Below, piece after piece: positions 17,887-25,844 of a stretch of DNA of 64,000 nucleotides. The DNA comes from Nitrobacteraceae bacterium AZCC 2146. GTDB taxonomy: Bacteria; Pseudomonadota; Alphaproteobacteria; Rhizobiales; Xanthobacteraceae. A program made the translations under genes and the position numbers. The stretch is from positions 3,410,001 through 3,474,000 of the forward strand of contig JBAGRP010000001.1 in assembly GCA_036924855.1 (NCBI GenBank), written 5' to 3'. Under the pieces are notes generated by a model. That model saw nothing but the letters and a program-made list of their open reading frames with translations, was not told the origin of the DNA and made no database searches. Within the stretch, counting starts at the first letter, position 1. Every line of letters begins with the position of its first letter.

Positions 17887-18028
17887 CTGTCATTCCGGGG
17901 CGTGCATTCAGCGCCATCAGGCGCTGAATGCACGAGCCCGGAATCCATATTCTCGATGGTGGTGGTTATGGATTCCGGGCCCGCGCCTTGGTCGGCTATC
18001 GCCGACGAAGGCGTGTCCCGGAATGACG
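17887..18028. repeat. Palindromic repeat with TGTCATTCCGGG ends
   Basis: It opens with GTCATTCCGGGG (17889-17900) and closes with TCCCGGAATGAC (to 18028). A perfect 15-base hairpin with a 4-base loop lies inside (17901-17915 / 17920-17934), and a second inverted pair CCGGAATCCAT / ATGGATTCCGG lies in the middle. With the preceding and following elements it fills the 456-base gap between the CurA-like and cytochrome genes, where no gene is supported. Confidence 0.72.
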
Positions 18029-18051
18029 AAGGAGAGCGTCGTGGCGCGAAT

Positions 18052-18078
18052 CCCGGATGGCGCTGCGCTGCATCCGGG
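18052..18078. repeat. Short hairpin CCCGGATG / CATCCGGG
   Basis: An 8-base inverted pair (18052-18059, 18071-18078) encloses GCGCTGCGCTG, just after the stop of the leftward cytochrome gene. It may also help terminate that transcript, although no T-run follows. Confidence 0.55.
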
Positions 18079-18089
18079 GTACGGGTTCG

Positions 18090-19319
18090 CTACGGCGTCT
18101 TTGCCAGCGACGTGCGCTGATCTGCCACCGCACTGGCCGGCACCGCAGCGGCGGCGTTACCCCAGCTGTTGCGGATGTAGGTGAGCACAGCCGCGACCTG
18201 GGCGTCGGTCAGGCGCCAGTCGAAGGCTGGCATCGCCGGTGCGGTCGGCGCACCCACGGTGGAGACCGCGCGGGTGCCGCTCAGCACCACATGGGCCAGC
18301 GTGGTCGGATCATCCGACTGCACCAGCGCGCTGCCGGCGAGTTTCGGAAACAGCTGCGCTTCGCCGCCGCCATTGTCCTTGTGGCAGGCCGCGCAGCCGT
18401 CCTTGTAGATCGCCGCCCCCGCGCGCATCGCGTTGTCACCGGCTGCGACCGGCGTCGGCTTCGATCCTCCGCCGGCGCCGCTGTCCTTCAGATAGGTCGC
18501 GATCGCCGCGATATCCGCGTCGCTCATCTGCGAGGTCGAATGGGTGATTGCTTCCGACATCGGACCGGAGGCGAGCGTGAAGGAATTGGCGCCGGTCTTC
18601 AGATATTGAACGAGGTCTTCCTTCGACCAGCTGCCGACGCCCTTGTGGTTGTCGGTAGTGATGTTGGGCGCGAACCAGCCCTGCAGCGTGGCACCGGCCA
18701 GCGGCGTGCCGGTCTTGTCGCCGCCCAGCAGCGTCTTCGGGGTGTGGCAGGTGCCGCAATGGGCGGGGCCTTCGACGATATAGGCGCCGCGATTCCATTC
18801 CGAGGACTTTTGCGGATTGGGCTGATAGCGGCCCGGCGCAAAATTCAGCCAGTTCCAGAACACCAGCGCGAGGCGGATGTTGAGCGGGAACGGCAGCTGG
18901 TTGGCGATCACCGCGTTGCTGACCGGCGCAACGGTCTTGAAATAGGAGCGCATCGCCCGCACGTCGTCTTCGGTCATCTTGGTGTAGGCGGGATAGGGCA
19001 TCGCCGGATAAAGCCGCTTGCCGTTGTGGCTGCGGCCTTCATGCAGCGCGGCGACGAATTCGTCGTCGGTCAGATTACCGATGCCGGTCTCGCGATCCGG
19101 CGTGATGTTCGGCGCCACCAATTTTCCGAACGGCGTCTCCAGCGCCAGCCCGCCGGCGAACGGCGCGCCGCCCGGCGCGGTGTGACAGCCCGCGCAATCG
19201 CCGAGCACGGCGAGATAGCGCCCTCTCTCGACACGATCGAAGCTTTGCGGATCCTGCGCAAAGGCAGAACCGGTGAATGAGATCAGAAGCGCCGCAGCGG
19301 CGAGAGAACGGTTCATCAT
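18090..19319 (-). CDS. Tri-haem cytochrome c subunit of a periplasmic dehydrogenase
   Basis: This 409-residue exported protein (signal peptide to about FAQD, residue 22) has three CXXCH haem sites: CAGCH at 42-46, CGTCH at 188-192 and CAACH at 309-313. This matches the membrane-bound cytochrome subunits of alcohol, gluconate, sorbitol and FAD-glucose dehydrogenases, which pass electrons to ubiquinone or oxidases. The ATG at 19319 has an AGGGTGAG ribosome binding site. It is the last gene of the gamma-alpha-cytochrome operon, 7 bases after the flavoprotein stop. The GTG at 19325 is an alternative start. Confidence 0.92.
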   Translation of the reverse strand: MMNRSLAAAALLISFTGSAFAQDPQSFDRVERGRYLAVLGDCAGCHTAPGGAPFAGGLALETPFGKLVAPNITPDRETGIGNLTDDEFVAALHEGRSHNGKRLYPAMPYPAYTKMTEDDVRAMRSYFKTVAPVSNAVIANQLPFPLNIRLALVFWNWLNFAPGRYQPNPQKSSEWNRGAYIVEGPAHCGTCHTPKTLLGGDKTGTPLAGATLQGWFAPNITTDNHKGVGSWSKEDLVQYLKTGANSFTLASGPMSEAITHSTSQMSDADIAAIATYLKDSGAGGGSKPTPVAAGDNAMRAGAAIYKDGCAACHKDNGGGEAQLFPKLAGSALVQSDDPTTLAHVVLSGTRAVSTVGAPTAPAMPAFDWRLTDAQVAAVLTYIRNSWGNAAAAVPASAVADQRTSLAKTP

Positions 19320-19326
19320 TCTCACC

Positions 19327-21090
19327 CTAAACCAGCGGACCGGGATTTTTCAGATAGCGATCCTTGATGGCATCCGCGGTCCAGTAGGCCAGCGCGCCGA
19401 CCGTGCCGGTCGGGTTGTAGCCGTGGTTCTGCGGGAATACCGAGGCGCCGCCGGGCACGAACACGTTGGAAACGTCCCAGCTCTGGCAATAGCGGTTGAC
19501 CACCGAGGTCTCGGGATCGGCGCCCATCACCGTGCCGCCAGTGTTGTGCGTGGTCTGGTAGATCGTGCTGTTCCACGGCCCCTTGCGCGGACTGGCGGTC
19601 ATCTCCACCGGATCGAGCGCCTTGGCAATTTCGGCCAGACGATCGGTGAGAAACTGCGACATCTTGATTTCGTTGTCGTGGAAATCGAATGTCATCCGCA
19701 TCAGCGGCCGGCCGAAATGATCCTTGTAGGTCGGATCGAGATCAAGATAGCAATCGCGGTAGCTGTAGGAGCTTCCGTGGGTGGAAATGCCATAGCCGCT
19801 CGAATAGGTCTCCGCGGCAGCCTTCTTCCACTGCGCCCCCCATTTCGGCGTTCCTTTCGGCACCGGCAGCGTCGTGATCGGACGCGCACCGGTCTGGCCG
19901 GAGCCCATATAGCCGCCGCCGAAAAAACCGAGGTCCTTGTGATCGAAATTATCGCCGTTGAATTCATCGATCATCATGCCGCCGGAGCCGGTGGCGATGA
20001 ACGAATTGAGGATCTTGTCTTTCAGGATCATCGAGACGCCTGACGTGGTCTGGTAGGCGTAGTTGCGCCCGACCACGCCCTTGCCGCTGACCGGATCATA
20101 GGGCTTGCCGATCCCCGACAGCAGCATCAGACGCACATTGAACAACGAAAACGCGCAGACCAGCACGATGTCGGCGGGCTGCTCCCATTCTTCACCGGAC
20201 GTATCGACATAAGTGACGCCGGTGGCGCGCTTGCCGGTGGAATCCAGGTTGATCTTCGTCACTTCGGATTCGGTCTGCACGCTGAAATTCGGCATGCGCA
20301 TCAGAGCCGGCAACACGCAGACCTGCGGGCTGGCCTTGGCATAGTTGCCGCATCCGAAGCGCTCGCAGAATCCGCAATAGGTGCACTGCCCCATCCGGAT
20401 GCCCAGCGGATTGGTATAGGCCTCGCTGATATTGGCGGATGGCCGCGGAAACGGCGAATAGCCCAGCTTCTGTGCCGCCTCGGCGAACAGCGCGGAGCCG
20501 TAGTTCTGCTTCAACGGCGGCGTCGGATATTCCGACGACCGCCAGCCTTCGAACGGATTGCCGCCGGCCTGCTTCTGGCCGTTGAGATTGCCGGCCTTGC
20601 CGGAGATTCCGGCCAGCTTCTCGAAGCGATCGTAATACGATTCGAGCTCGTCATAGCTGACCGGCCAGTCCTGAATGGTCATGTCGGCCGGGATCTTGTC
20701 GGCGCCGTAGCGCTGTTCGAGATGGCTGCGCAGATTGAAATCGCTCGGCAGGAAGCGCCAGGTCTGGCCGTTCCAGTGCACGCCGGCGCCGCCGACGCCG
20801 TTGCCCGGCAGGAAGCCGGAGAAACTGCGGATCGGCAAAGCGGTTTGCTTCATATTGTTGCGGACGGTCAGCGTTTCCTGCTGCGGCCGCAGGAATAGGT
20901 CGAGACGCACGCCGTAGCGCAACTCGTCCTGTGCATAGCCCGGCGGGAAGTCGGTGGCGGTATCGCGCCACGGGCCGCGTTCGATGGCGATGACATCAAG
21001 GCCCTGCTTGGCGAGTTCGTAAGCGAGGATCGATCCGGTCCAGCCGAGGCCAACGACCACGACGTCCTTGCGGGGAAGCTTGCGCGCCAT
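19327..21090 (-). CDS. GMC-type flavoprotein dehydrogenase, large subunit
   Basis: This 587-residue flavoprotein has the FAD motif VVVGLGWTGSILAYELA near the N-terminus and the C-terminal GMC signature (HNTGGTVMGADPETS, then PQNHGYNPTGTVGALAYW) with the catalytic His/Asn region. The cysteine-rich insert MGQCTYCGFCERFGCGNYA (about residues 240) resembles the 3Fe-4S-binding segment of FAD-glucose dehydrogenases. With the small subunit and tri-haem cytochrome on either side it forms a three-subunit periplasmic quinone-linked dehydrogenase. The substrate could be glucose, gluconate, sorbitol or another polyol; family members differ. Confidence 0.92.
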   Translation of the reverse strand: MARKLPRKDVVVVGLGWTGSILAYELAKQGLDVIAIERGPWRDTATDFPPGYAQDELRYGVRLDLFLRPQQETLTVRNNMKQTALPIRSFSGFLPGNGVGGAGVHWNGQTWRFLPSDFNLRSHLEQRYGADKIPADMTIQDWPVSYDELESYYDRFEKLAGISGKAGNLNGQKQAGGNPFEGWRSSEYPTPPLKQNYGSALFAEAAQKLGYSPFPRPSANISEAYTNPLGIRMGQCTYCGFCERFGCGNYAKASPQVCVLPALMRMPNFSVQTESEVTKINLDSTGKRATGVTYVDTSGEEWEQPADIVLVCAFSLFNVRLMLLSGIGKPYDPVSGKGVVGRNYAYQTTSGVSMILKDKILNSFIATGSGGMMIDEFNGDNFDHKDLGFFGGGYMGSGQTGARPITTLPVPKGTPKWGAQWKKAAAETYSSGYGISTHGSSYSYRDCYLDLDPTYKDHFGRPLMRMTFDFHDNEIKMSQFLTDRLAEIAKALDPVEMTASPRKGPWNSTIYQTTHNTGGTVMGADPETSVVNRYCQSWDVSNVFVPGGASVFPQNHGYNPTGTVGALAYWTADAIKDRYLKNPGPLV

Positions 21091-21091
21091 C

Positions 21092-21844
21092 TTATTCTTT
21101 CACTGTCCAGTCGGATCGGCCCATGATGCCGACAGGCGGCAGCGGATACTTCTCGTTGTAACGTTCGACCCAGTCGCGATAGTCGTAGCGCGCGCCGGGG
21201 AAGCCAACGAGCTTCCAGCCGGCCATGTCCTTGTTGCCGCCATAGACCGGATCGGCGAAGAAGCCCTCCTGGGTGTTCTGCAGCAGCAGCGCAAAGAACT
21301 GCGCACCGTTGACGTCCTTGAGCGCGATCTTGCCGGTCTCGAGGCCGGACAGCACCTGGTCCTGATCGGCGGAAGCGAGATCGCGGAACGCCTTGCCGGC
21401 AAACGTCGCCTTGACGTAGTCGGCCAGCGCCTTCAGCCCGGCGCGGTAGCGCGCGGCGGGCATGTCGGGCGACTGATAGCCCTGGCTGGCAACCCCCGGC
21501 ATGAACGGCGGCCGCAAATACAGGCCCGCCCCGACGCCGTAAGGGCCGGCGAGTTGCCGATCGATATAGACCGCACAACCCGCGTCCTTGCCGCCGGGAC
21601 CGCGCTCGTCGGGCGGGATCAGGCGATCGACGGCGGCTTCCACGGTGGCCGCTTCATCGGGGGTGAAAAACATCCAGGGGCCGGCGCGGACCTGAAGCGG
21701 CGGCGATGCGGTGCCCGGCTCCCATGGCATGCCCTGGGTGATGGTGCGGGCGCGCGCCGCGGCGCCAGTGACCAATAGAGCCGCGGTAGAGACCAACAGC
21801 GAACGTCGAGACATTCGTGAAGGCCGGGAACCATCGATCATCAT
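21092..21844 (-). CDS. Gluconate 2-dehydrogenase subunit 3-family (gamma) protein
   Basis: This is a 250-residue protein with a twin-arginine signal (MSRRSLLVSTAALLVTGAAA), which would carry the folded flavoprotein partner to the periplasm. The body matches the small subunit of gluconate/glucose dehydrogenases: FFTPDEAATVEAAVDRLIPPDE, GCAVYIDRQLAGPYG, and TQEGFFADPVYGGNKDMAGWKL near the end. Its stop lies two bases before the flavoprotein start. The ATG at 21844 is chosen for its GGA 6 bases upstream; the frame opens at 21862. Confidence 0.9.
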   Translation of the reverse strand: MMIDGSRPSRMSRRSLLVSTAALLVTGAAARARTITQGMPWEPGTASPPLQVRAGPWMFFTPDEAATVEAAVDRLIPPDERGPGGKDAGCAVYIDRQLAGPYGVGAGLYLRPPFMPGVASQGYQSPDMPAARYRAGLKALADYVKATFAGKAFRDLASADQDQVLSGLETGKIALKDVNGAQFFALLLQNTQEGFFADPVYGGNKDMAGWKLVGFPGARYDYRDWVERYNEKYPLPPVGIMGRSDWTVKE

Positions 21845-21987
21845 ATGAATTCCGAATTGCAACGATTCTAAATTGCGTCGGATTGATGGGCGATGGCAAT
21901 GGCGGATCGGTCACGCTGACCGTGCGCGCGACGCATAGCTAAATTGACTGCTTGTCGTCATTCTATTTCAATTGTCGCGCGTCGATC

Positions 21988-22230
21988 CTAGTCGAACGCG
22001 ACGCCGATGCGCTTTTCCTTCCGCCACACCACATGGCATGGCTGGCGCAGGTCATCGGCCGGCACCAGCAGGATGAAGTTCTGCGGGATGCCGAGCGGGC
22101 TTGCCACATCGAGCGCGGCACCGCTCTTCGAGATATTGCGAACGGTGCAATCGATCCCGCCGCCGTCGAAGGAAATCGTTCCGGCCTTCAACGTCCGGCT
22201 GCGCGGTACGCTTCGATTTTCAGGCGTCAT
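21988..22230 (-). CDS. Small PilZ-domain protein
   Basis: This is an 80-residue protein consisting of one PilZ fold. It has the c-di-GMP-binding RxxxR box (RSVPR, residues 6-10) and the NxSxxG box (NISKSG), followed by the strands ILLVPAD and CHVVWRKEKRIGVAFD that typify this small family. It is likely a cytosolic c-di-GMP receptor. Stand-alone gene with a weak ribosome binding site; target unknown. Confidence 0.87.
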   Translation of the reverse strand: MTPENRSVPRSRTLKAGTISFDGGGIDCTVRNISKSGAALDVASPLGIPQNFILLVPADDLRQPCHVVWRKEKRIGVAFD

Positions 22231-22400
22231 ATATTTCTCAATGTAGCAAGCGGGGATCAGGCCAATTCCGCCGCGGCGCGGTGCTGTTGGCCGGCATATT
22301 GCTAGTGACGATGCCTTGCTGTTGTACAGCCGTTGCCGTCGAAGTTCACGTACTTATTCACATAAGCGATCGCCGGCTTGATCGGCATCGGCGCGCCGAT

Positions 22401-23264
22401 CTAGATCGCCAGGAACCTGGCGTGCAAATCGTCGAGCAGCTTGCCGTTCTTCTCGCGAAATCCGGTGCGCGCGCAGAGAAGGATTTTCGGCGAGCCGAGC
22501 GTCGGAAGATAATACTCATTGGCTGCGGTCAACGGCGCGGGAACCAGGTCCTTGGGCAGAATGGTCAGGCCGATCCCGGCCTTGGCGGCCTCGATCCGTG
22601 CATAGTAATCCGGACTGGAGAACGCGATCCGATAGACCATTCCCTTGCGTTCGAGCGCCTGAATCATGAGATCGTGCATGATCTGGCCCGGCCATGTCAG
22701 CAGCGGGACGGGCGCCCCGGGGCTCAACGTGAAGTCATTCGACCTGACCCAGGTCACCTCATCATCGCGCTGCCCGATGATATCGACCGCCGCGTCGGGC
22801 GGCATCCCCGACAGGCTCAAAAAGATTCCGATATCGATAAACCCGTCGAGCAGGCACTTGGCGATCTCCGCCGAATTATCGGCGTAGATACAGATATTGG
22901 CCATGTCGCTCTTGCTCATGCCTTCAATAATTTTCCGGGAGTACGCGTTGCTCAGGCCAAGCCGGATCGAATTGTCCTCGGGCAGCGTGCCGCGCAGCAG
23001 CAGCAGCTGATCGTTGGCTTCCAGAATCTTGCGCGCCTGGATGAGTACAAGCTTTCCCAGCTCGGTGGTGGCGGACCCGTTGGCGGATTTCTGAAAGATG
23101 CTGCCACCGACCGCGTGCTCGATCCGCTTGATCTGCGCACTGATGGCGGGCTGGCTGAGTCCCAGCAGCTTGGCTGCCTTGGTGATGCTTCCGGCTTCGG
23201 ATATCCCGACCACCGAACGCATGATCTCCGTCGGAATGCTCAAATGCTGATACCGTCGATGCAT
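22401..23264 (-). CDS. LysR-family transcriptional regulator
   Basis: This 287-residue regulator has an N-terminal winged helix (AGSITKAAKLLGLSQPAISAQIKRIEHAVGGSIFQK, residues ~24-58) and a shortened substrate-binding domain. It stands at the left edge of the catabolic island, but the nearest island gene is about 900 bases away, so a link is only positional. Its upstream region (23265-23659) carries two pairs of direct repeats. Effector unknown. Confidence 0.9.
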   Translation of the reverse strand: MHRRYQHLSIPTEIMRSVVGISEAGSITKAAKLLGLSQPAISAQIKRIEHAVGGSIFQKSANGSATTELGKLVLIQARKILEANDQLLLLRGTLPEDNSIRLGLSNAYSRKIIEGMSKSDMANICIYADNSAEIAKCLLDGFIDIGIFLSLSGMPPDAAVDIIGQRDDEVTWVRSNDFTLSPGAPVPLLTWPGQIMHDLMIQALERKGMVYRIAFSSPDYYARIEAAKAGIGLTILPKDLVPAPLTAANEYYLPTLGSPKILLCARTGFREKNGKLLDDLHARFLAI

Positions 23265-23537
23265 GATACGTCGTCCTTTGAGATCGACGCCTTCCCACGC
23301 TACGCAATCGTTCGCTTCGAAGACGCCTTACCAAAGTCATTGGCCATCGAGATTGATCGTGGCCAAACCGCTTCTGACTCCATCAAAAACTGCAGCACCC
23401 AAACTATGCCACATCTCAGGTTGTATCGATCTAATTTTACACATGCCAACCAATTCATGCGCGGCGATCGCCGATGGCGCAAATTGCGGTATGTAGGGAA
23501 GTCGGTTGGTACGGCCCTACCATGTCTGCGGCATGAT

Positions 23538-23571
23538 AGTTCCAACGACACCATTGAAAGTTCCAACGACA
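23538..23571. repeat. Direct repeat AGTTCCAACGACA, 21-base period
   Basis: Two identical 13-mers at 23538-23550 and 23559-23571 start 21 bases apart, i.e. two helical turns, on the same face of the DNA. They lie in the 395-base gene-free gap between the LysR gene and the VanZ-like gene. The spacing suits a regulator binding site. Confidence 0.6.
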
Positions 23572-23597
23572 AGCTGCCATCGCTCGGTTCCGGCGGT

Positions 23598-23629
23598 GCA
23601 AAAATGATTCGCTGGCAAAAATGATTCGC
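23598..23629. repeat. Direct repeat GCAAAAATGATTCGC
   Basis: Two identical 15-mers at 23598-23612 and 23615-23629 are separated by TG. Beyond the two repeat pairs I see no gene or other structure in 23265-23659. Confidence 0.6.
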
Positions 23630-23659
23630 CCCATCGCGCGGCGTGACGTCCGCGCGCGT

Positions 23660-24046
23660 TCAGGTTCCGCCCGGCGGGTCCTGAAATCCAGGTCGCGGTG
23701 TTTCGACAATCGCGAGGGCGCGATTCGATACAAGCGAGAGACCGGCGCCGACCGCACCGCCGGCCAACTTGAACAATGCATCCACGACCCGACCATGACG
23801 ATCGGGTGTGAGATACTGCAGCATCTCCAGCAGTACAGCCGTTCCCAGAACAATCGCCAGGACCAGCCATAGACGTTTTGGATAAGCGAGGCCGAACAGC
23901 AGGCCGACGACGGCAAAGGCACCGAAGCGTTCGGCGCCGGCGCCGCTGCCGAGATGCGGCCGCAGGCCGATCGGGGATAGCGTCGCATACACGATGAAAG
24001 CGAGGACGGCCCAGGCGAGCACCATGGCGGCTCTGCGAAACATCAT
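23660..24046 (-). CDS. VanZ-like membrane protein
   Basis: This is a 128-residue protein with about four hydrophobic segments. The pattern fits the VanZ-like family: LSPIGLRPHLG after the first span, then AERFGAFAVVGLLFGLAYPKR, a LEMLQYLTPDRHGRVVDALFKLAGGAVGA stretch with the conserved E-Q...P-R...D-...N/K-..G spacing. Function of most family members is unknown. The ATG at 24046 is preferred to the upstream start. Gene-level certainty is good; the family call is moderate. Confidence 0.75.
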   Translation of the reverse strand: MMFRRAAMVLAWAVLAFIVYATLSPIGLRPHLGSGAGAERFGAFAVVGLLFGLAYPKRLWLVLAIVLGTAVLLEMLQYLTPDRHGRVVDALFKLAGGAVGAGLSLVSNRALAIVETPRPGFQDPPGGT

Positions 24047-24147
24047 CACGTCATATCCGATCCTGCACAAATCGCCGTGGATTCCCGTCCGTCAGGGTCA
24101 AATCGCGGCGGGCGAAAAGATCGCTAGCGCACATCACCGCACCGCGC

Positions 24148-24807
24148 TCAGCGATCATTGCGGAGTTGCCAGGTCTCGAAGGTGTCGGGCTTGATCTCGA
24201 ATCGATCCTGCATTCGCGCATACATGGTGCCGGCGACGCGGCCGACCGGCAGATAGTGCTCGTAATCGGTGCGCAGGGTTTCGGGATCGACGACGCCGTC
24301 GCGAACCTGGATCCCCAGCACTTCGCCGACCAGAAGATCGCGCTCAGCGCCGAAATTCATCAGCGTCACCTTGCGGCATTCCAGCGCGGCCGGCGCGCCG
24401 GCCAGATGCGGCACGGCGACGTGGACGCCAGCGGACAACGGCAGCTGCAGCGCCTCGGGCTCGCCGATGTCGGAGGGAAAGCCGATCGAACAGTCGGCCA
24501 TCGAGTTCGCCAGCGCCTCGTCCACCATGTTGATGACGAACAGGCCATTGGCACGCACATTGCGCGTGGTGTCCTTCGGCGAGAGATCAGCCTTCACCTG
24601 CAGGCCCACCACCACAAGCGGCGGGTTTTCGGAGAACACGTTGAAGAACGAGAACGGCGCCGCATTGACCACACCGTCCGCCGAGATGGTGGTGATCAGC
24701 GCGATCGGGCGCGGCACGACCAGGCCACAGAGCAACTTGTAGCGCTGCGGTGCGCTCAGGGCCGCAAAATCAAAACTGATCGCCATCGCAGTCGCTACCT
24801 CATCCAT
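24148..24807 (-). CDS. Flavin reductase-like (FMN-binding split barrel) protein
   Basis: This is a ~219-residue protein of the DIM6/NTAB flavin-reductase family: VVPRPIALITTISADGVVNAAPFSFFNVFSENPPLV is the FMN-binding segment, followed by KDTTRNVRANGLFVINMV. Members are FMN reductases for two-component oxygenases or bind flavin for other reactions. It is the last gene of the leftward cluster, 20 bases after the amidohydrolase gene. No partner oxygenase subunit is recognisable nearby. The start is uncertain: GTG 24813, ATG 24807 or ATG 24786 (the last has GAGG upstream). Confidence 0.87.
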   Translation of the reverse strand: MDEVATAMAISFDFAALSAPQRYKLLCGLVVPRPIALITTISADGVVNAAPFSFFNVFSENPPLVVVGLQVKADLSPKDTTRNVRANGLFVINMVDEALANSMADCSIGFPSDIGEPEALQLPLSAGVHVAVPHLAGAPAALECRKVTLMNFGAERDLLVGEVLGIQVRDGVVDPETLRTDYEHYLPVGRVAGTMYARMQDRFEIKPDTFETWQLRNDR

Positions 24808-24827
24808 TGTCACATCGACAAAGCAAT

Positions 24828-25826
24828 TCAGGCGCCTTGTGCGATCCCGAACAGCCGGCCGGCATTGCCGAACAGCAGCTTCTGCTTATCAGCATCGGAA
24901 AGATTCGTCTTGTTCACCCGTCCGACCGGGTCCTCGTCGCCCATGTCGAACGGATAATCCGAGCCCATCATGACACGATCGGCGCCAGCCATGCCGACTA
25001 AAACATCGATCAGATCGGACGAGAATACGCAGGTATCGAACCACAATCGCTTGAGATAGGTCGATGGCGCCTCCGCGGTGAGGCGGCGTACTTCGGGGCG
25101 GACCCTCCAGGCGTGATCCATGCGGCCGGCATAGAATGGCAGGAAGCCGCCGCCATGGGCGATCACCACGTCGAGATCGGGGTGCCGATCGAGCACACCG
25201 CCCATAATGAAATGCGAGATCGCGATGGCTTCCTCGACCGGCTGTCCCAGGCTGTTGACCATGAAGAAATCGCCGAGCCGCTGGCCATGGGAGAAGCCGA
25301 GCGGATGCACGAACAGCGGCACGCGCAGTTTTGCTAGGCGCGCATAAAGCGGATCGAAGGTGGCGTCCGACAATTCGAGGTCTTCAACGCGGGTATCGAT
25401 CTGGAAGCCGCGCAGGCCGAGATGCTCGACCGCATGCACCGCTTCCTCGATGGCGCGGGCGGGATACCGCATCGGCAGCGTGCCCATGGCGGCGAAATGC
25501 GCGGCGTCTTCGGCGACCAGTGCGGCGACGTCCTCGTTCTGCACCCGCGACAGCGCCACCTGCAGCTCTTCATCGGCCCAGTAATGCTGCTGCGCCGGTG
25601 CCGGCGCGATGACCTGGAAATCGACGCCCATCCGCTGCATCATTTCGCGGCGCGCGGCGACATCGAGCATCAGCCGCGGCAACAGCTTGCTTTGCTCGGC
25701 GTCGGTGTCGCGGCTTTCCGGCGACATGTCGCGGCGATAGGGATTGTCCATTGGATCGTAATGGCCAGCCACCAGCGGTTCGACGCGCTTGCTGATGGCG
25801 TGGGTGTGCATATCGATGATGGGCAT
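24828..25826 (-). CDS. ACMSD-family amidohydrolase, copy 1
   Basis: This is a 332-residue amidohydrolase-2 (ACMSD/decarboxylase-type) enzyme. It has the metal-binding HTH in IIDMHTHAI at the N-terminus, VHPLGF for the third ligand, IAHGGGFLPFYAGRMDHAW for the fourth, and Asp in GSDYPFDMGDED. Members catalyse non-oxidative decarboxylation or hydrolysis of ring-derived acids. It lies 18 bases after the AtzE-like amidase. Two further members of this family occur in the island (38841 and 49203). Confidence 0.9.
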   Translation of the reverse strand: MPIIDMHTHAISKRVEPLVAGHYDPMDNPYRRDMSPESRDTDAEQSKLLPRLMLDVAARREMMQRMGVDFQVIAPAPAQQHYWADEELQVALSRVQNEDVAALVAEDAAHFAAMGTLPMRYPARAIEEAVHAVEHLGLRGFQIDTRVEDLELSDATFDPLYARLAKLRVPLFVHPLGFSHGQRLGDFFMVNSLGQPVEEAIAISHFIMGGVLDRHPDLDVVIAHGGGFLPFYAGRMDHAWRVRPEVRRLTAEAPSTYLKRLWFDTCVFSSDLIDVLVGMAGADRVMMGSDYPFDMGDEDPVGRVNKTNLSDADKQKLLFGNAGRLFGIAQGA

Positions 25827-25844
25827 GCTGGTCTCTTTACTTAC

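Noticed and set aside
18057..19280. 407-codon frame antisense to the cytochrome gene
   Set aside because: Arg/Gly/His-rich shadow; the opposite strand has three CXXCH sites and a signal peptide.
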